A stretch of DNA of 64,000 bases from Mycolicibacterium sp. CBMA 247 (lineage in GTDB: Bacteria > Actinomycetota > Actinomycetes > Mycobacteriales > Mycobacteriaceae), in contig NZ_VTGX01000001.1 in assembly GCF_009729095.1 (NCBI RefSeq), positions 310,001 through 374,000 of the forward strand. Reading direction: 5' to 3'. The notes under the pieces are model-generated. The model was given only the letters and a program-made list of their open reading frames with translations, was not told where the DNA came from and searched no databases. Below, piece after piece: positions 61,127 through 64,000 of this stretch (position 1 is the stretch's first letter; each line of letters opens with the position of its first letter). The position numbers and the translations under genes were made by a program.

Positions 61127-62017
61127 ATGGGGAGGTTCGTCCGTACTGGCGTCGTGTTGCTGGCCGCGCTGATCCCGGTCTCATTCCCGCCCGGTGCGAT
61201 ACCCGCCGCCAGGGCCGATATCGAAGTGCAGCAGGTGGGGTCGGTGCCCATCCCCGACGGCCCCGCACAGGGATGGGTGGTGGCCGATCTGGACACCGGC
61301 CAGGTGCTGGCCGCCCGCAACGAGAACACCCACTACGCACCGGCGAGCACGATCAAGACCCTGCTTGCGCAGGTGGTGCTCGACGAGGTGCCGCTCGACA
61401 CCACGATCGTGGCTGAGGAAGCCGACACCAAAGTCGAGTGCAACTGCGCCGGCGTCACACCCGGACAGACCTACACCGCGCGCCAACTGCTGGAGGCGGC
61501 ACTGTTGGTGTCGGGCAACGACGCCGCCAACACCCTGGCCCGGATGCTCGGCGGCCCCGAGGCGGCCGTGACCAAGATGAATGCCAAGGCCGCGGCGCTC
61601 GGCGCGCACGGCACCAACGTCGCTTCGCCCTCGGGCCTGGACGGACCCGGTATGCCGTTCTGGTCGACACCGCACGACATGGCCGCGATCTTCCGCGGGG
61701 CGATGGCCAACCCGGCCTTCGCGCAGATCACCGCGATGCCGTCGACCGTGTTTCCCACCAAGAGCGGAGACCGGGTCCTGGTCAATCAGGATGAGCTGTT
61801 GCAGCGCTACCCCGGTGCGATCGGCGGCAAGACGGGTTACACCGACATCGCCCACAAGACGTTCGTCGGCGCCGCCCAGCGCGGTGACCGACGCCTGCTG
61901 GTCGCGATGATGTACGGGCTGGTCAAGGAGGGCGGGCCGACGTACTGGGATCAGGCCTCGACCCTGCTGGATTGGGGTTTTACCCAGGACCGTTCGGCCA
62001 GCGTCGGGTCGCTGTAG
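61127..62017 (+). CDS. D-alanyl-D-alanine carboxypeptidase (DacB2-like), first of two
   Basis: 296 residues. Signal peptide 1-30 (ending AARADI), then a PBP5-type S11 peptidase: SxxK in PASTIKTLLAQVV, SxN in LLVSGNDAANTLA and KTG in AIGGKTGYTDIAH. Removes the terminal D-Ala of peptidoglycan peptides. Corresponds by position to the DacB2 region (Rv2911). Confidence 0.93.
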   Translation: MGRFVRTGVVLLAALIPVSFPPGAIPAARADIEVQQVGSVPIPDGPAQGWVVADLDTGQVLAARNENTHYAPASTIKTLLAQVVLDEVPLDTTIVAEEADTKVECNCAGVTPGQTYTARQLLEAALLVSGNDAANTLARMLGGPEAAVTKMNAKAAALGAHGTNVASPSGLDGPGMPFWSTPHDMAAIFRGAMANPAFAQITAMPSTVFPTKSGDRVLVNQDELLQRYPGAIGGKTGYTDIAHKTFVGAAQRGDRRLLVAMMYGLVKEGGPTYWDQASTLLDWGFTQDRSASVGSL

Positions 62018-62110
62018 ATCTTGCACCCGCTCAGTGCGGCAGCTGTCCGATATCTGAAGGAAACCTGACCGCGCGCTGAACGAGTCCAAGGCTGCGTAGC
62101 GTCGGCGCTC

Positions 62111-62938
62111 GTGCGAAGACTGTTCGTGGCGCTTGCGCTCGGCCTCGGCACGGCACTGGCCGCCGCGACCACCGCGGCGCCGCCGGCCGCCGCGCAACCC
62201 GGTGTCCAGCCCGCGGGCGCCCAGATTCCCGACGGACCGGCCAAGGCCTGGCTGGTCGCCGATATGGACACCGGCCAGGTTCTGGCGTCCAAGGATCCCA
62301 ACGGCTCATACGCCCCCGCCAGCACCATCAAGCCGCTGTTGGCGATGGTCGTGCTCGACCACCTTCGGCCCGACAATTTCGCCCGGGCCAACCAGTCGCA
62401 CACCAAGGTCGAATGCTCGTGCGTGGGCCTCACCCCGGGGCAGCCGTACACCACCCGCCAACTGCTCGAAGCGCTGCTCATGGTGTCGGGCAACGATGCG
62501 GCCAACATGCTCGCCGACATGCTCGGTGGTCAGCCCGCCACCGTGGCGGCGATGACCCGCAAGGCGGCCAGTGTCGGCGCCCGCAACACCCGGGCCTCCT
62601 CGCCGTCGGGCCTCGACGGCCCCGGATGGGAAACGGTCACCACTCCGCACGACCTCGCGGTGATCCTGCGGGCGGCGCTGAATTACCCGCTGATCGCACA
62701 GATCATGCGCCAGCCGTCCGCTCAGTTCCCAGGCAAGACCCTGACCAACCAGAACGAGCTGCTGCAACGCTACCCCGGGGACATCGCCGGCAAGACCGGA
62801 TACACCGATCTCGCCCGCAAGACGTATGTGGGTGCCGCCCAACGCGGTAACCGACGCCTGGTCGTGGTCCAGATGTACGGCACCGGCGATCTGTACGGTC
62901 AGGCGATCGACTTGTTCGACTATGGCTTCTCGCACTGA
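62111..62938 (+). CDS. D-alanyl-D-alanine carboxypeptidase, tandem paralogue
   Basis: 275 residues with the same three motifs: ASTIKPLLAMVV, LLMVSGNDAANML and DIAGKTGYTDLAR, and signal peptide 1-26 (ending AAAQPG). It is clearly a duplicate of the gene 93 nt upstream: IPDGPAxxWxVADxDTGQVL and VECxCxGxTPGQxYTxRQLL are shared. The copies have diverged widely outside the active site. GTG start at 62111. Confidence 0.93.
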   Translation: MRRLFVALALGLGTALAAATTAAPPAAAQPGVQPAGAQIPDGPAKAWLVADMDTGQVLASKDPNGSYAPASTIKPLLAMVVLDHLRPDNFARANQSHTKVECSCVGLTPGQPYTTRQLLEALLMVSGNDAANMLADMLGGQPATVAAMTRKAASVGARNTRASSPSGLDGPGWETVTTPHDLAVILRAALNYPLIAQIMRQPSAQFPGKTLTNQNELLQRYPGDIAGKTGYTDLARKTYVGAAQRGNRRLVVVQMYGTGDLYGQAIDLFDYGFSH

Positions 62939-62998
62939 CCGTGCTTCTCATCATGTGGACCTGGCTCTGAAGAGGTAGGGCCCCACCAGTACTCGCCG

Positions 62999-63017
62999 AG
63001 AAGTAAGGTCACCCTAA
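62999..63017. promoter_or_regulatory. Weak IdeR-like box before the diflavin reductase
   Basis: AGAAGTAAGGTCACCCTAA matches TTAGGTWAGSCTWACCTAA at 13 of 19 positions by eye, with the CCTAA half intact. It lies 39 nt before the GTG at 63057. Weaker than the site at 34105. Confidence 0.35.
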
Positions 63018-63056
63018 ATTCGCGTGGAGCACCCGCGCGCGACGAGGGGAGCCGAT

Positions 63057-64000
63057 GTGTCCGACCGTGAGTTCTCGATGGTGGTCGCTTACGGCACCGA
63101 CATGGGAAATGCCGAGGACGCCGCGATGTCCTTCGCCGAGGCCACCACCGCCGCGGGCATTCCCGCCGAGGCCGTCGAACTCAACCAGGTCGAGATCGAC
63201 AGCCTTTCTACCACAACGCATTTCATCGCGGTCACGTCGACCTTCGGCGATGGCGAGTTCCCCGACACCGCCACGTTGTTCTGGGAGGCGATCAGCGCCT
63301 CGACCGAGCGGCTGGAGCACATGAGCTTCGCGGTACTCGCCCTCGGCGACACCTCCTATGAATTGTTCTGCAACGCAGGGATACTCCTCGATGCGCGGCT
63401 GGAAGAGCTGGGCGCCACCCGGCTGGCCGACCGGGTGGACGTCGACGGCTACTACGAAGAGCCGGCTGCGGCGTGGACCACCGACCTGGTGAAACAACTC
63501 ATCGCCGCACAGGCCGGTCCGACCGCGCAGGCCGTCACCGTCATCGAAAGCACCCCGGCCGATCCCCCGCACCGCAGCCAGGAACGCAACCAGCCCGTGG
63601 CTGCGCCGTTGCTCGTGAACCGACTGCTCACCAGCACCGATTCCGACAAGGAGGTCCGGCACTACGAACTCGACCTCACCGGTTCCGGGATCGCCTATCA
63701 GGCCGGCGATTCGCTGGCCGTGCACCCGCTGAACGACCCCGACCTGGTCGCGGCGATCCTGACCGAGCTCAAGGTGGGCCCCGAGCACCGTCTCCCCGAC
63801 GCCGACGAATCGTTGGGCGTCCTGCTCGCCGAGCGGCTCGAGATCCGCACCCCCTCGCGGGCATTGCAGGAGCTGGCGGGTCCCGCCGCCTACGGTGAGG
63901 ATGTCCTCGACCTCATCAGGCGTGCCGATCTCACGGTCGAGGAGATCGTCGATACGTTGCGCCCGTTGCAGTTCCGCGACTACTCGATCGCCTCCAGCCC
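63057..64000 (+). CDS. Diflavin reductase (sulfite/cytochrome P450 reductase type), cut by window edge
   Basis: At least 314 residues. Flavodoxin domain binding FMN (VVAYGTDMGNAEDAAMSFAE, VTSTFGDGEFPDTATLFWEA, VLALGDTSYELFCNAG), a linker, then the FAD domain (APLLVNRLLTSTDSDKEVRH, YQAGDSLAVHP) reaching the FAD motif RDYSIASS at the window end. The NADPH domain lies beyond 64000. Transfers electrons from NADPH to a hemoprotein or iron complex. GTG start at 63057. Confidence 0.9.
   Translation, partial: MSDREFSMVVAYGTDMGNAEDAAMSFAEATTAAGIPAEAVELNQVEIDSLSTTTHFIAVTSTFGDGEFPDTATLFWEAISASTERLEHMSFAVLALGDTSYELFCNAGILLDARLEELGATRLADRVDVDGYYEEPAAAWTTDLVKQLIAAQAGPTAQAVTVIESTPADPPHRSQERNQPVAAPLLVNRLLTSTDSDKEVRHYELDLTGSGIAYQAGDSLAVHPLNDPDLVAAILTELKVGPEHRLPDADESLGVLLAERLEIRTPSRALQELAGPAAYGEDVLDLIRRADLTVEEIVDTLRPLQFRDYSIASS

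Noticed and set aside
1-64000. CRISPR arrays, tRNA or rRNA genes, insertion sequences
   Set aside because: No regularly spaced repeats, no cloverleaf-like sequence at the element ends and no transposase were recognised. The only integrases seen are XerC and the serine integrase.

Overview
The window looks like a chromosomal segment of a fast-growing mycobacterium (Mycolicibacterium/Mycobacterium type). GC is high, GTG and TTG starts are common, genes often overlap by ATGA/GTGA, and there are mycobacterial families such as DUF2469, DUF732 and a PknH_C-like sensor. The conserved backbone has the order known from M. tuberculosis Rv2889c-Rv2911: tsf, rpsB, M23 peptidase, xerC, siderophore-interacting protein, dprA, comM, yraN, then DUF2469, rnhB, lepB, rplS, lppW-like, trmD, rimM, KH protein, rpsP and dacB2-like genes. 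The species assignment is inference.

Layout. 1-9250: translation genes, XerC, a lipoprotein hydrolase, a membrane protein with a PknH_C-like sensor, a lactate monooxygenase-like enzyme and a siderophore-interacting flavoprotein. 9500-14560: a small catabolic cluster (Rieske oxygenase, BVMO-leader-like mini protein, two SnoaL-like proteins, an SDR) transcribed leftward, facing a TetR regulator and a second SDR. 14561-28475: the dprA-comM-yraN operon, split by a mobile element. 28706-54526: a long accessory block in the place where M. tuberculosis has fdhD/fdhF. It holds TetR/ABC1-kinase/P450, a flavin monooxygenase with TetR, an iron ABC transporter operon ending in an adenylation-carrier-acyltransferase fusion, a thioesterase/CoA-transferase/fused E1 operon, an aminotransferase-mmsA-PucR unit, SelO, a dienelactone hydrolase and an M20 peptidase. 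54547-64000: backbone again (rnhB, lepB, rplS, trmD-rimM-khpA-rpsP), two tandem D,D-carboxypeptidases and a diflavin reductase cut by the window edge.

Main discovery candidate. A 10.88-kb element (15802-26686) sits inside comM, with TGGACA at both junctions. It encodes a large serine integrase, a leftward regulatory/HNH cluster and a complete HK97-type head module (terminase, portal, scaffold-like protein, major capsid, connector). It has no recognisable tail, tape-measure, lysis or replication gene. This is the gene content expected of a capsid-forming phage satellite (cf-PICI-like), related in size and integrase type to the phiRv1 prophage-like element of M. tuberculosis. Joining the two flanks restores a 503-residue ComM. 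Insertion removes the last 29 ComM codons and cuts dprA off from the comM promoter.

Other notable signals: a good IdeR-type iron box before the iron transporter/fusion-enzyme operon and a weaker one before the diflavin reductase; paired palindromic TetR operators; a 13-bp promoter core shared by rplS and rpsP; an SDR whose catalytic Tyr is Phe; and an internally deleted pseudogene at 60386-60629.
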